NCBI GenBank assembly: GCA_949316235.1
Contig: OX438742.1
Span: forward strand, 13,763,315 to 13,827,314
From: Oegoconia quadripuncta
Taxonomy: Eukaryota; Arthropoda; Insecta; Lepidoptera; Autostichidae
Length of the DNA: 64,000 bases
Direction of reading: 5' to 3'
Shown here: positions 36,581 through 47,220 of the stretch, in pieces
Layout of the letters: every line of letters starts with the position of its first letter
Numbering within the stretch: the first letter of the stretch is position 1
Notes under the pieces: model-generated
The model's database searches: none
What the model was told of the DNA's origin: nothing
The model's input: the letters and a program-made list of their open reading frames with translations, nothing else
Program-made: the position numbers and the translations under genes

Positions 36581-38254
36581 CTACCTACTTTTAGAAACGT
36601 AATCTTGAAATATTACAAATACATCTGATTTATGCGTTATCAGGTATGTTGCACAGTAGTGAGTAAACTCATCAACAAAAATCACAAAGTAGTTTTTGCC
36701 GTCAAGTGTCGAAGGAGTGATGGGACCACACACATCTGTGTGAACATTGAATAGGGGCCGTTTTAAGTGTTCCTTATTTTTAACCTTATTAAATGGCAAA
36801 CAAGCTTGTTTTCCGTTTATGCAAGCTTCACATAAGTCTTCTTTTGGTTTGATTTGACTTATTCGTTCAGTGTCACCAAACATATCATTGCTTTTTAATT
36901 GCAAAAATTTTGTTTTGCTAATGTGACCCAAACGTTGGTGCCATAAATAGCTATTATTTTCAACGGTCTTATTCAATTCAGACACATTTAACATGCTTAT
37001 ATGTATCTTGAAATCAATAGTAATAAAATTGTTCAAGCACTTACCAGTACCAGTTATAACCGACTTACCACGGTGATCATTTATTTGAACAGTGCCATTT
37101 TGGTTAAATATCACCGTTAATCCAGCATTTTGTATTTTCCTTACGGAAAGTAGGTTATAGGGTACGTCGGGACAGTATAAAACATCTTGAAGTGTTCCGC
37201 TTACGCCTAAATTGCTGGTTACTTCAAGTGTACCCTTTTTTATGGCCATTATAAATGTCCCATTTTTTGCTACGGATATCTTCAATGGTTTGTCTAACAA
37301 CGTGAAGTTTTGTGTTAGATCTTCTCGGTTAATTATATGATCTGATGCTCCCGAGTCTAATATAAATGAAATTTTGTTAGAATTTTCATCTTTTTCTGGA
37401 AATCCGCCGGCCATGAAGGCAAAACCTGAAAAGTCTGAAGAATTTGTAGGCTCGGTTGTTTGGACAGTTTGAAGCGTTCTTTTTGTTTCATAATTATTGA
37501 ATTTTTGTCCTTTTTTCTTATAATAATAGCAATCGTTTCTCAAGTGCCCTTTTCTTCCACAGTGGTGGCATTTTATTTTTGTATTTTTAAACTTTGCCTT
37601 TGTTTTCCAAGACTTCATTGGCTTCTTCGGATAATTCTGAGGAGAATGAGGAACTGCAGCTTGTAGAACTTTCAAGCTTGTGTCTCTATTTTCATTTAAT
37701 ATTTTTATTTCTTGGTCCAACAACCTTGTTTTGACAAATGCCAATGTCAAATTATCTTCAGCTAACGTTTCAAGAGCCGTGATAACTCCATCGTAAGAGT
37801 TATGTAATGATAATAATAAATGGGAAACTTTATCCATTTCCTCCAGCTTTGCTCCAGCAGCAATCAATTCAGACAAAAGATCCTCGAAATTACGAAAATG
37901 TTTTATTAGCGGTGTATCAGTTTGGAGTTTGAGGCTGAGTAATTTCTTTCTCAAAGCTAATTGTGTAGCCAGACTTTTTCGTTCATAAATTGCATCCAAA
38001 TTATCGAAAATTTGTTTTGCATTATAATCGCTTTTGACGAATCCTAGAAAGGAGTCGGATAAATACTCAACAATTGTGCTCTTTGCGAGTTTGTCCTTTT
38101 TATACCACTCATTACTTGATTCTTCAGGAAAGTCATTGTCTATAACGTCAATCACTTCAAGTTCACTTAACAAAATACGAAGTCTCATTTTCCAAACACT
38201 GTACTTTTCACCGTCAAATTGTTTAATATTACGTTTCATTTTTAAATTATCCAT
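36581..38254 (-). pseudogene. Copia Gag-Pol, N-terminal part: Gag, protease and start of integrase; frameshifted
   Basis: 557 codons from an ATG 95 nt after the 5' LTR. Residues 1-225 are Gag-like (UBN2-type). A CCHC zinc knuckle lies at C229-C232-H237-C242. The aspartic protease active site DSGA is at 300-303. The integrase zinc-binding region has H439, H444, C475 and C478 (LWHQRLGH; CEACINGKQ), and the first catalytic Asp is in HTDVCG (about 507). The frame then stops at 36581. A one-base gain in the four-T run at 36589-36592 explains the loss: the next frame continues integrase-like sequence through the second catalytic Asp (YCDNGGEY). Everything upstream looks intact. The break could be real or a base-call error. 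Confidence 0.9.
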
Positions 38255-38334
38255 TTTCTTAAATCACTAAAATGTCACTTAAACACTAGGCACAAAAAGT
38301 GTCCCTTTTTTTATTATTATTTAATTTTATTTCC

Positions 38335-38348
38335 CTGGGCCCATAACC
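38335..38348 (-). other. Primer-binding site of copia element: half-tRNA initiator-Met type
   Basis: Read on the minus strand, the bases directly after the LTR are GGTTATGGGCCCAG, continuing GGAAAT. The + strand CTGGGCCCATAACC equals the anticodon stem-loop of insect initiator tRNA-Met as I recall it, not its 3' CCA end. Drosophila copia is known to prime from the cleaved 5' half of this tRNA, so this element very likely does the same. Confidence 0.8.
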
Positions 38349-38612
38349 TGTAGGTTATGGAGGGGCTTTTGAATAAAAACAGAGTTATTAAAGTTCGACG
38401 ATAATTAAAATATATTTGAATATATATTTATAAGGAGAGGTGCACTACAGTACTGAACCGCACACGTAAAGCGCATGTAACGAAGTAAGGGGGCTGACCT
38501 AACAAAAGTAGATCCTTCCGCTGTGCATTGATTCCATGAATGAGAACAAGAGACCCTTGTTCTAAATTATTATGAAACTGTACATAGATTTATATTTTGT
38601 TATATTCCAACA
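38349..38612 (-). repeat. 5' LTR of the copia element
   Basis: 264 bp; matches 33654-33917 base for base by eye. It is the 5' LTR because the element reads on the minus strand. It is followed (toward lower coordinates) immediately by the primer-binding site, with no spacer. Confidence 0.93.
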
Positions 38613-38617
38613 ATTAT

Positions 38618-40780
38618 TGTCTATACCTATCTATCAAGAGGTTAATGATATGAAAGAAAATTTAAAGAGAGAAATTTCAGTATATTATTTTGTAATTAAT
38701 GTTTTTGTTATGACTCCACTCTTGACTTTCATGATATATCGGTTAGTATTATCACGTAGTCTACGTATAAATCTCGTATAGAGAGAAATTTATCATGGTT
38801 GTGCATATCAAAGGATTTCCTCAAGCATAGTTAATCCATAGGTTACAGGGTTATAGCTTACCCTCGGTGACGATCGACTGGCTCCCGATGCGGCTTAGGA
38901 TAGTAGATTGGACATTGAACGACATTGATATAGAACGTACGAAGCCGGCCATTACATTTTTTTATTCTTAAAGTGAAACGTTTCTATAGTTATGTTCACT
39001 GCTACCAAAATATACGGGACATTAATTTAAAACAAGTATTCCAACTAACGTTTTCTTGTGAAAACAGTGATGTTATCAATTCAATGTCTGCAGGAAATCA
39101 TAACTTAAATCTAATTATGTAAATAATCATAACAATACATTTAAAGAATAAAGTTAGCAACTTGAGTGTCGAGAAACAATCTATCGGTGGAAAGTACCGC
39201 AAACAGTTGGTGTAAAACAAATTATTTTATTATAGATTTTAATCTGTGGCAATTAAGCTGATCTTTAGTCGGAGAAAAAATGTACCAGATCGCAACCATT
39301 CGCACACGCTTTTCTCAAGGCAAGGAATGTAACGCAAGCGCAGAGTGGCGTGACGCTCGCACCGTGCCGCCTTATCACCAGATCTATCAAATTGTGATGC
39401 TTTTTCTTTAGTCGACTATGTGCGAAAAGGATTAGACGGGAATGTTGGCACTCCAACAATTCTGAGAGCACGGAGTGTCTTAAGCCTAACTAATAGCTTA
39501 ACTCGAGCCATACTGTTACTACATAGTAGCGCGCTGTTGCTGACAGTCACGAAACTGCCTTCGACACTGTTGAACTTTTGCATATTCATGATGATCTCTC
39601 GGAATCTGTTTACGAGATCTATAGTAAAACTGTCTGACTACATACACTATTGAGGCGGCCGTGTAGACATACATCCTGCTAATTGCCGCTTCTCGTAAGG
39701 TCATTCTTATGATTTAGTTACTGTGAACCGATACCTTATATCATCTTGTTTGATTACTTATCATGGTTTGGCGTAGAATGTTGACTGGTGTAGGACATTA
39801 AGAAAAGATTTAAGTAGCTTGGCTACCATATCTTATTATTCTTTCGTTCCTTAGTTTTAACTCCGAATTAAATATTAGCGAAGACATTTCTGTACAGAGG
39901 TAACCTTATCGTAAATTTAATACTTTAATGACGTCTGCTAAAGGCCCGACTTTGATAAAAAATCCCTTATGGTATCTGGACAAAAGCCATCTCTCGGCGT
40001 CACCCACGGTTAGTTAAGCGAGCGACATCATGTCATCGATATTTTTTGCCGGACTGATGTCTTTAACGAAATTCATGTCATTGGGTCCGATTTCTCTAAG
40101 ATTAACTTTTTTACATTATTTAACAAATAGATCGGACCCTTATACGCTCGAATATTCAGTTACATGGTTTAACACTTAAAAGGGCTTAACGACTCTAACA
40201 CATCCTGCGGGTTACGATAAAAAAGACGACAAAAAGAAAATACTTCTCGTGTTTGTTTTTTAAAAGATGTCTGCTGGAGATAAGGCACAGCGGCACTTTA
40301 ATCCTCCAACCGTCCGATATTTGAAAAGGATATGATGACAACTTTTTTGTGCTCTTTATCTAATGAGCACGTATAAGTGCGTAACCAATACTTAAAGACA
40401 TACATGTATATACTTAAGTTGCCGAGATAAACCTTTGAATCTATTACTTATCTCTTATCTAGCAAGTTACAATAAAAATCGTTGTAACCCAGACAGCACA
40501 TAAAACCGAAATGTCCTGTTATTTGGTATCGCATAATAATAATAGCGACAGTGTTTTAAATTTCAATCATCGAGGCATCACTAACTTGTTTACAACTAAT
40601 CATAAAACTTAGTGAGCATTCGCTTAGTGCGAAATTAGCAACTGTCACATACAATGTATCAAAATGTTCCGATTATAACCACTTTAAACTGTCTCATGTC
40701 CCGCGAACAGAACAGTGTACAAAATCGGTACGGGGTCGTGTTTCACTAACTACTATGAAAACTTTTGTTTATTATTTTTT
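38618..40780. other. Unique intron 1 sequence right of the copia element
   Basis: No recognised repeat or gene. The GC-richer patch 39260-39420 (gcgcagagtggcgtgacgct) is the only compositional feature. Confidence 0.4.
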
Positions 40781-41268
40781 ACTAGCATTCTGCCCGCAGC
40801 TTTGCCTGCTTGGAATAACTCTATCGCAGATATGTTTAATTTATTTATCCCATGGGAACTACTCACTTTATGTCCTATGTCTTAATCTAGGGTATATTAT
40901 ATAATAATAAATAAATATCCTTGGACATACACACAATGCCATCTAGTTCCACATTAAGCAATATAGGCTCGTGTTGTGGATACAAGATGGTTGATATCCT
41001 ACATAAATACATTTGTTTTTTGTAAATAAATACTTTTTATAAATGTAAACATCCATAACTCGAGTACAATGTCCGCATTCATCATACAAACATATGCCCC
41101 TAGCGGGATTCGAACCCGCGACCTTTTGGTATAGTGGTCAGTTTCTAACCACTTCACCAAACAGGTCGTCAAATTCTACATATATAACAAATTTTATCCA
41201 AATCCGTTATTCCGTGATTGACCAACAAACTAATATCCAAACTTTCGCATTTATAATATTAGTTAGAT
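40781..41268 (+). repeat. Family C repeat split by a SINE insertion
   Basis: The left half (40781-40905) ends within 'gggtatattat' and the right half (41171-41268) resumes with 'tctacatatataac' and finishes at tttataatattagttaga. A reverse A2 SINE fills the gap. Confidence 0.8.
40906..41170 (-). repeat. tRNA-derived SINE, subfamily A2, inserted inside another repeat
   Basis: Full-length reverse copy ending in aaacaggtcgtc. Left and right of it lie the two halves of one family-C repeat (40781-40905 and 41171-41268). Confidence 0.85.
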
Positions 41269-41294
41269 GACATTGCGCAGGCAGAATGAATCAA

Positions 41295-41530
41295 GTTGGG
41301 TTATTTACTCCCGCGTTCGTATTTCGTATTAAAGTTCGATTCTTCATTCATCATCCGAACAGCCAAGGCATGGAACTCCCTTCCGGCGTCATTCTTTCCT
41401 ACAACCTTGGGATCTTCAAGAGCAGAGTGAATAGGCATTTACTGGGATCGCGTGCTTCATCTTCGACCACATCGTCACTTTCCATCAGGTGAGATTGTGG
41501 TCAAACGAGAATCCAGTCAATCATAAAAAA
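41295..41530 (+). pseudogene. Jockey-like LINE 3' end
   Basis: Encodes MELPSGVILSYNLGIFKSRV, NRHLLGSRASSSTTSSLSIR: the typical last residues of lepidopteran Jockey-type ORF2 (WNSLP...G.FKSRV...L.G). After its stop it has a short tail and ten A (about 41525-41534). Confidence 0.65.
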
Positions 41531-41799
41531 AAAAGTACATACTGAAAAATGTTATTTTCGTATTATGTAGATTAACAGTAAGAGAGTGGTGGGGAAACGT
41601 TCCATAGGTAGACTATCATCCCAATGATCGGATTGCATTGAGAAGGTGGGAGGAAGTGGGAGGGCCACATTAGCAATATGCCTGAAAGACAAAGAAGAAA
41701 GCACGATAAAGATAAAACACATACCCAGCAGATATAGGCTGAAGATGACTATGCAGAGAAAAGTAAAATAGTGTAAAAAGTTTCTTTCATGAAACTCGG

Positions 41800-41895
41800 A
41801 ATCTCACGGATATTGTGTCTTTCATCTCCGAATACATATCGTCACTTTCCATTAGGATGGACTGTGGTACAATGCGAATCCAGTCACTTTAAAAA
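41800..41895 (+). repeat. LINE 3' end fragment, second copy
   Basis: atcgtcactttccattagga, caatgcgaatccagtcac parallels the end of 41295-41530 after a ~250-bp gap that holds an RTE-like remnant (gaggaagtgggagggccac, about 41645). Confidence 0.5.
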
Positions 41896-41944
41896 ACGCA
41901 ATTTTTTTATGTGTTATTTATTCCTTAAAAATATATGATTTTTT

Positions 41945-42041
41945 TTGGTTCTTCATGAAACACGCGGTCCCCTGGTGCTGCCAATGGTCATGGACAGCGG
42001 TGTTCACTTGCCATTAAGTGGTCCGTCAGTTCGTTTGCCTA
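41945..42041 (+). repeat. Family D retroposon 3' fragment, diverged
   Basis: Shares ctgccaatggtcatggacag, cacttgccattaagtgg and cgtttgcct with 49611-49708, without a clean poly(A) tail. Confidence 0.5.
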
Positions 42042-42093
42042 AAATATATGGAGCAAATGCTGCATTAACATGTGTATTAAATAGTAATTAATA

Positions 42094-42368
42094 AAATAAA
42101 TAAATATCCTTCGACATACACACAGCGCCATCTAGCTCCACATTAAACGACTAAGCTTGTTTTATGGATACCTAGATACCAGGTAGATACTACATAAGTA
42201 CCTACATTTATTTTTGTTAATATATACCTACCGATTAGATATGAAAACATCCACAACTCTAGTAATATCCGTATTCATAATACAAACATAAGCCCCGAGC
42301 GGGGTCCGAACCCGCGACCCTTTAGTAAAGCAGTCAGGATTTCTAATCACTACCCCAAACAGGTCATC
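42094..42368 (-). repeat. tRNA-derived SINE, subfamily A2
   Basis: Full-length but more diverged reverse copy (B box as ggtccgaacccgcgacc; head end aaacaggtcatc). Probably older than the 40906 copy. Confidence 0.75.
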
Positions 42369-42570
42369 TGTATTTATTTTCTAATAATCTGTTTTTTTTT
42401 TCTCTCGAAGTTAGTTACAAATTTTTGTTCACATATATTCGAGAACAACTTAATGTTAATAAATGGGAGATAGGAAACGTTTTGCTTACCAGCGGACAAA
42501 AACCAGAATGCTTAGAAATGACTATGTTATTTAAAACAGCTAGTATAATGTATATCTAGGCATATATTTA

Positions 42571-42615
42571 TGTAGAGTTTTTATTTATAGCTTCATTATA
42601 AATAAAAACTCTACA
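42571..42615. repeat. Perfect inverted repeat, 19-bp arms, 7-nt loop
   Basis: TGTAGAGTTTTTATTTATA, loop GCTTCAT, then the exact reverse complement. In intron 1, about 1.9 kb before exon 2. Confidence 0.92.
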
Positions 42616-44555
42616 TTTAATATATTAATTTACAGTTAATTGTGTTTAAATGGCGGCAGTTTCACAAGTAAAACAAATAAACGGGGAACAATAATGAAAA
42701 TGTCGTATACACGATGGTAGTACACCGTCAACAATGGTCGATTCAGTGGATAAACAGAGCACGCTACGTTCACAAAAATTATGTTTTCATTTAACGGACA
42801 CTCGTACTGTTTGGATGGATTGAATCCTTTTTAAGTACCGGCGTCGATTTCAGTCTCAACCACTTTAAAAATCGATACCACCCATAACACTATGGCCATA
42901 AGGTAGATCGAGTTGCAATACAATATAGGATTGCCGAATTACCTACCCTACTATCAATCTAGGTATACACTCGATACATGTACAATACTATCAAGCGAGG
43001 ATTAAATAACTGTACTCGATATATAATGTAAGTACCTAATGCAGGGATTCGACGTTTAACGGCTTCGGGATTACCTCAGTAATACCTTTAACGCAACAAA
43101 TGTTTTTAACCTGTCACATAATGCCTCGAGTTGTATGTGTGTTCGCAGCTCGATACCTATGTGTTAACAAAATGTCAGAGTCAATAACATGGAGCATAGC
43201 CATCGGTGGTGAACCGCATGTTTAAGGTGCGTCCGAAGCCCTACCCCCGGCAAACTAGTCACAGTACCAGCTTAGCATACAGTCAACCACGACGTGACTT
43301 AGCTGAGCTTATACGCCCCGGCAACACCGCAACTTTACGTAAACAAAGGTTAAGTCCCTCTCACTAATAGTTCGTTACATGCCTCATATTATTTAACTTT
43401 TAGTAATCTATATTGGTAATAAAATTCCGAAATAAATGATTTATGTATCCTTATGAATATTAAATCAAGCAGGAGGTGCACAAAAGAGGAATTAATTACG
43501 ATTTTCTTTCAAATACTGACAGTCGGTTATATCATAAGCCCCGGGTGACATTTCTCGGATTCTAATACTATTTGAAATACAATAAACGACGGATCGCTGG
43601 GGGCCATTTTTCATTCTAACGACAAATATTTGGAATGATATTTATCCGCGAACGAGTCTGCACAGGCCACAATTAAAAAGGCATGCGAGCTGAACTCTCA
43701 TCTCCCGCTTTATGCCCGAACAACGGACGGATGTTTGTTCTGCGGCCGGTATATCGATTCAGGTAGTCCGACATATAAATCTATTACAGCAACAATAAGT
43801 CCAACCCAAAATGTATTGTTATAACGTATATTCAAAAGTTTTCAATCGTACCTTAGTAAGATTACTAATGTTATTACGAAATACAATGTATTTTTTTTCT
43901 AGATGAGAATTAAAAAGGGTTTCTGGAGCGTTACGAATTTGCGTACAGTGAGTCTGTCTTTTAAAGCTGACGACGCAGAGACACGCCTCAAATTATCTCT
44001 GTGACGCTCACCCCTTGCACATACTCGTTAAATGCTCATTTATTATCCATCACTATGCTAATGCCATTCTCATCGTATTGTTAATCCATTCTATTTTGAT
44101 TAATCACTTTGAATGATTCCTCAACCGTGTTCAATTTCTTCCGATTAATTAAAAATACGGGTCGGTCGGGCGACAGCCATGGTTAGAACCTAGGTCATTA
44201 TTTCCAACTGACGCTTATACCTACTTAGATAACAATGCATTCAAACAACATTTCATCAATCATCATCATACTGAAATAAAATCATAAAATCCTACACAGA
44301 CTCCTTTCCATATATCTTATATTTGTTTTTGATTTAACTAATAATAGTACTGTAAATTTAATTCAAATACCTATTTTATACAAATTTTATTGTAAATAAC
44401 CACGTCAATATACCAACAAACATTTTGTATACATTGTATTTGCATTGCGATTATTCAAGCTGTGCGATGGAGGCCTCCAATCAACTAACTTTTGTACCTG
44501 CAATAGCGAATGACGAAACTCGCCATAAAGGCATTTCAAAATTTACAACTTACAG
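42616..44555. other. Unique intron 1 sequence just upstream of exon 2
   Basis: No repeat recognised. GC-richer patches at about 43160-43370 (cgaagccctacccccggcaa) and 43940-44010 (agtgagtctgtc, cgacgcagagacacgcctc). The stretch closes with the acceptor of exon 2. Confidence 0.4.
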
Positions 44556-44891
44556 AGCACCATATCGACAGCCTCCAACAGTCCGCCGCCGGCGCAGGCG
44601 GGAATGAGCGGTGGAGCGGGGGGCGCGAGCGGCGCAGCTCGACCCAGCTCACCGGCCGCCGCCGCGCCTCGCTGCTGCGACACTGGCCGTCCTATATTCC
44701 AAGACCCAATCACTGGCCAGACGGTCTGCTCGTGTCAATACGAGTTCCTCAATTACCAGAGGCTAGCCTCAGGCGTGCCCTTGTCTATGTACAGCGCGCC
44801 GTACTCGGACGCGGCAGCAGCCACTGCAGCTGGCATGGCCGCGTACTTCCCCGCGCTCGCTGCCGACCAACCTCCCTTTTACACCAATGCG
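44556..44891 (+). CDS. mirr: mirror-like Iroquois gene, coding exon 2
   Basis: This 336-nt exon encodes residues about 15-126 of an Iroquois (IRO/Irx) transcription factor. It opens after an acceptor (acttacag|AGC) and ends at a consensus donor (GCG|GTAAGT), phase 0 at both ends. After a Ser/Pro/Gly/Ala-rich stretch come the family hallmarks: CCDTGRPI, then GQTVCSCQY, then LNYQRLASGVPLSMY, an Ala-rich run, and AADQPPFYTN. In fly the LNYQRLA and DQPPFY segments are, as I recall them, features of Mirror rather than Araucan/Caupolican, which favours mirr. Iroquois proteins are nuclear TALE-homeodomain regulators that pattern dorsal and proximal tissue, and mirror has been linked to posterior wing identity in butterflies (recalled, not checked). 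Exon 2 contains no DNA-binding domain. An in-frame ATG at 44604 could be an alternative start. Two other long frames over this exon are shadows created by its high GC. Confidence 0.93.
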
Positions 44892-45418
44892 GTAAGTGCT
44901 ACTCAATTTTACTTGACTTTAATCTTTATTTGTATTCTAGTTTTCTACCAACTTTTATTCCATAGCCATAATTATTTTGTTTAAACTATACTGTTCTATG
45001 CTAAGTTTTATGCTTAGGCAGTGTTAGCATGAACAAAAATAGGTAGGAAGTTCTTCATAAATTCATAATTAATAATAAGTAAATTCACTAAAAAGAATGT
45101 AATGTAGGTATTTAATGATATCTTTCGCGTTGTCGTTTCTTCATGAGTGCTTTAACAAAATAAAAAAAAAGTCATTAAACTAATTATTCTGATATCAAGC
45201 ATCAGCAATTGTTATCATTAATATAAAGTAAATGATTAGATTTACAGAAATTAACTATTTGTTTATTCGATCTTTTTCTCACAAAATTGACAATTCAATG
45301 TTTATAAATTAAACTATAAAATTTATGCATACCTACAAATGAAATGCTAAATTGTTTGTTTGTTGCAACACCGAAAACTGCGGAACAAATTTTGATGGAG
45401 CTTTCACAGATATATTTC

Positions 45419-45650
45419 ACTAGCTTTCCGCCCGCGACTTCGCCTGCATGGAATAACTTTATCGCGGAAATTTGTTTATCCCGCGGGAACTACTCACTTT
45501 ATGGGACAAAACATATCCTATGTTTTAATCCAGGGTATATTCTACCTACCTATATACCAAATTCCATCTAAATCCGTTCATCCGTTTCGCAGTGATTGAG
45601 CAACAAACAAACATTCAAACTTTCGCATTTATAATATTAGTTAGATTAGT
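45419..45650 (+). repeat. Family C repeat, full length
   Basis: actagctttccgcccgcgac start, tatcccgcgggaactactc, and tttcgcatttataatatt end. The 75-codon open frame over it is chance. Confidence 0.78.
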
Positions 45651-45710
45651 TTCGGATTAAAATTTAGGCACATTTTTGTAAACAAAACATAAGAGTTTAA
45701 TATAGGTAGT

Positions 45711-46608
45711 TAGGATAATTCGAGGATAGATGGCCATAGTTTTTTTATTAGACGTTTTTGGGAAGTCTTTGTGAAATAACATAAAATTGTAATTTTTATT
45801 TAGTGTATTTATTAGTAATGAATACAAATTATTTCAACAGTCTTCAATTAATCTCTGATAAACAATATGAGATGGCCATAGAGGGTGTGGTAAGAGGGCC
45901 ATGCCATTACGAAGCGTTTCTTGTCCTTTTACCCTACCCCTTACCTCTTCGTGCATTAATTATGATCTTTCTAGTTAAAAGTTTCTATAGCGAAAGAGTC
46001 ACCGCTCTCCAAAAGAATGGTTTGATTTCTGTTTTCCATGTTAGTAGATTCGGTAGCGATTCACTAAACCATTTCGTGTACAAACAGCTGTAATTGAATG
46101 CGACAGCGTATTGACTCTATTTGACACGAATATTGATATGCCAATGTATTTTGTTTGGCCACTGGGATAACAAAAAAATATATATGATTTTTAAATAAAA
46201 ATACATGATTTAAAATGGTCATCTCACCTAAAAAAATATGGACCATCACTCCTAAAATATATCGGAGTGTTTGCCACTAGAAATAGTTGTATTTATATAA
46301 ACAATATGTAACTAGTTTTGACGTTATGTTAGAGGCCTGGTACATGTTTTCCATATTAAAGTTAGAAATATGGTAAAAATCAGAAAACTAGTATGTCAAC
46401 GGTTCAAATACTCCGCAAATTATTCACTTTTCATTGCCTTTTTTCTCGTGAATCCCGGCACAGTGTCAACAGTAAGATAGTTGCCTCTGAACTAACACGG
46501 TACCTCGTTGCCCTCTCTTAGCTATATTAATTCTGTGTCTTAGTGTAAGTTGGAATTACTTCAATTGGCTAACTATCCTTTATGGCCAACTATCCTCGAG
46601 TTACTCTA
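45711..46608. mobile_element. Candidate non-autonomous DNA element with short inverted ends (family K)
   Basis: The left end aattcgaggatagatggcca matches the reverse of tggccaactatcctcgagtt at the right. Variants of the block (gagatggccatagagg at 45869; atggtcatctcacc; atggaccatcact) recur inside. About 0.9 kb with no convincing coding frame; the 96-codon frame at 45803 is unrecognised. Confidence 0.45.
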
Positions 46609-46683
46609 AAATAAAATTGTTAAGCGATGGACTGTAACCGTGGTAAAGTATAACAATTGATTTTATAATTTGCCATTTTGGAC

Positions 46684-46734
46684 AGGCAAGTCTTTTATCC
46701 ACGCAGACGTAGACGGAGTCGCGGGCGAAAGGCT
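46684..46734 (-). repeat. Short family C-like end fragment
   Basis: Read in reverse, the block is aagcctttcgcccgcgactc followed by cgtctacgtctgcgtgg, the usual start of a related repeat. The surrounding 98-codon frame is not a gene. Confidence 0.5.
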
Positions 46735-47159
46735 TGTTTCAAACATATCGCCCTTTAATATAAGGACCGATTTGCGTCGTTTTTCATGGAAGGATCGCCA
46801 ACCGCTGGAAAGTCGTATTTCCAATAAAATATTTTTGCTGGCTCCTCACCGATGCTTTACTGGCCTATTTTGTAATGTTCATACATCACCATATAAAAAC
46901 TTAATTCTAAACTTTTTCTACTTCTATTTTTCTATATTATACTCGTACATCCACAAAGTCATGTGATAAACTAAAATTCGAAACCAAACATGGCAACAAC
47001 CCCCTCCCTGTGGGATTCGTAAAAAGGGTTAGAATCCATTTACAGTCGTAGAGCCCCCGTTAAAAATATTGAGATTTCAAAAACTACTTAAATGGAAACT
47101 ACATTCATTCATTATAAAAAAATTATGTCAGACTCGTAAAATAATATACTAATATTTCG

Positions 47160-47220
47160 TCCTAGCGGGATTCGAACCCGTAACCGTTGGTTTCACTCGG
47201 TCTACACCAATCGGTCGTCA
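47160..47220 (-). repeat. tRNA-derived SINE head fragment, subfamily A1
   Basis: Only the tRNA-like head is present: ggattcgaacccgtaacc through caccaatcggtcgtc. The body and tail are missing. Confidence 0.7.

Larger units (their letters stand above)
33654..38612 (-). mobile_element. Complete Ty1/copia LTR retrotransposon, antisense within mirror intron 1
   Basis: A 4959-bp element with 264-bp direct LTRs at both ends, a Gag-Pol coding region between them, and a 5-bp target duplication ATTAT (33649-33653 and 38613-38617). On the element's own strand the LTR starts TGTTGG and ends CCTACA. Domain order is Gag, protease, integrase, reverse transcriptase, RNase H, which defines the copia rather than the gypsy group. 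The primer site next to the 5' LTR matches an internal tRNA(iMet) fragment, and a purine-rich tract abuts the 3' LTR. By eye the two LTRs are identical, which implies a very recent insertion. Two one-base frameshifts in the integrase break the open frame, so this copy is probably not autonomous unless they are sequencing errors in homopolymers. Confidence 0.95.
12259..44555 (+). other. mirr: Intron 1 of the mirror-like gene (about 32.3 kb)
   Basis: Bounded by CAG|GTAAAG and acttacag|AGC. Its left part (to about 25.7 kb) is repeat-rich, with SINE and LINE fragments, a foldback MITE and a large inverted-repeat element. The right part is mostly unique with short GC-richer blocks, interrupted by a full copia element at 33654-38612 and a dense SINE/LINE cluster at 40.8-42.4 kb. 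No second host gene is recognisable inside. Confidence 0.75.

Noticed and set aside
41090..41170. tRNA gene on the minus strand
   Set aside because: Head of a SINE, not a tRNA; same family as 5597 and 18585.
45803..46093. 96-codon plus-strand frame
   Set aside because: Lies within the family K element, no motif, no start context.
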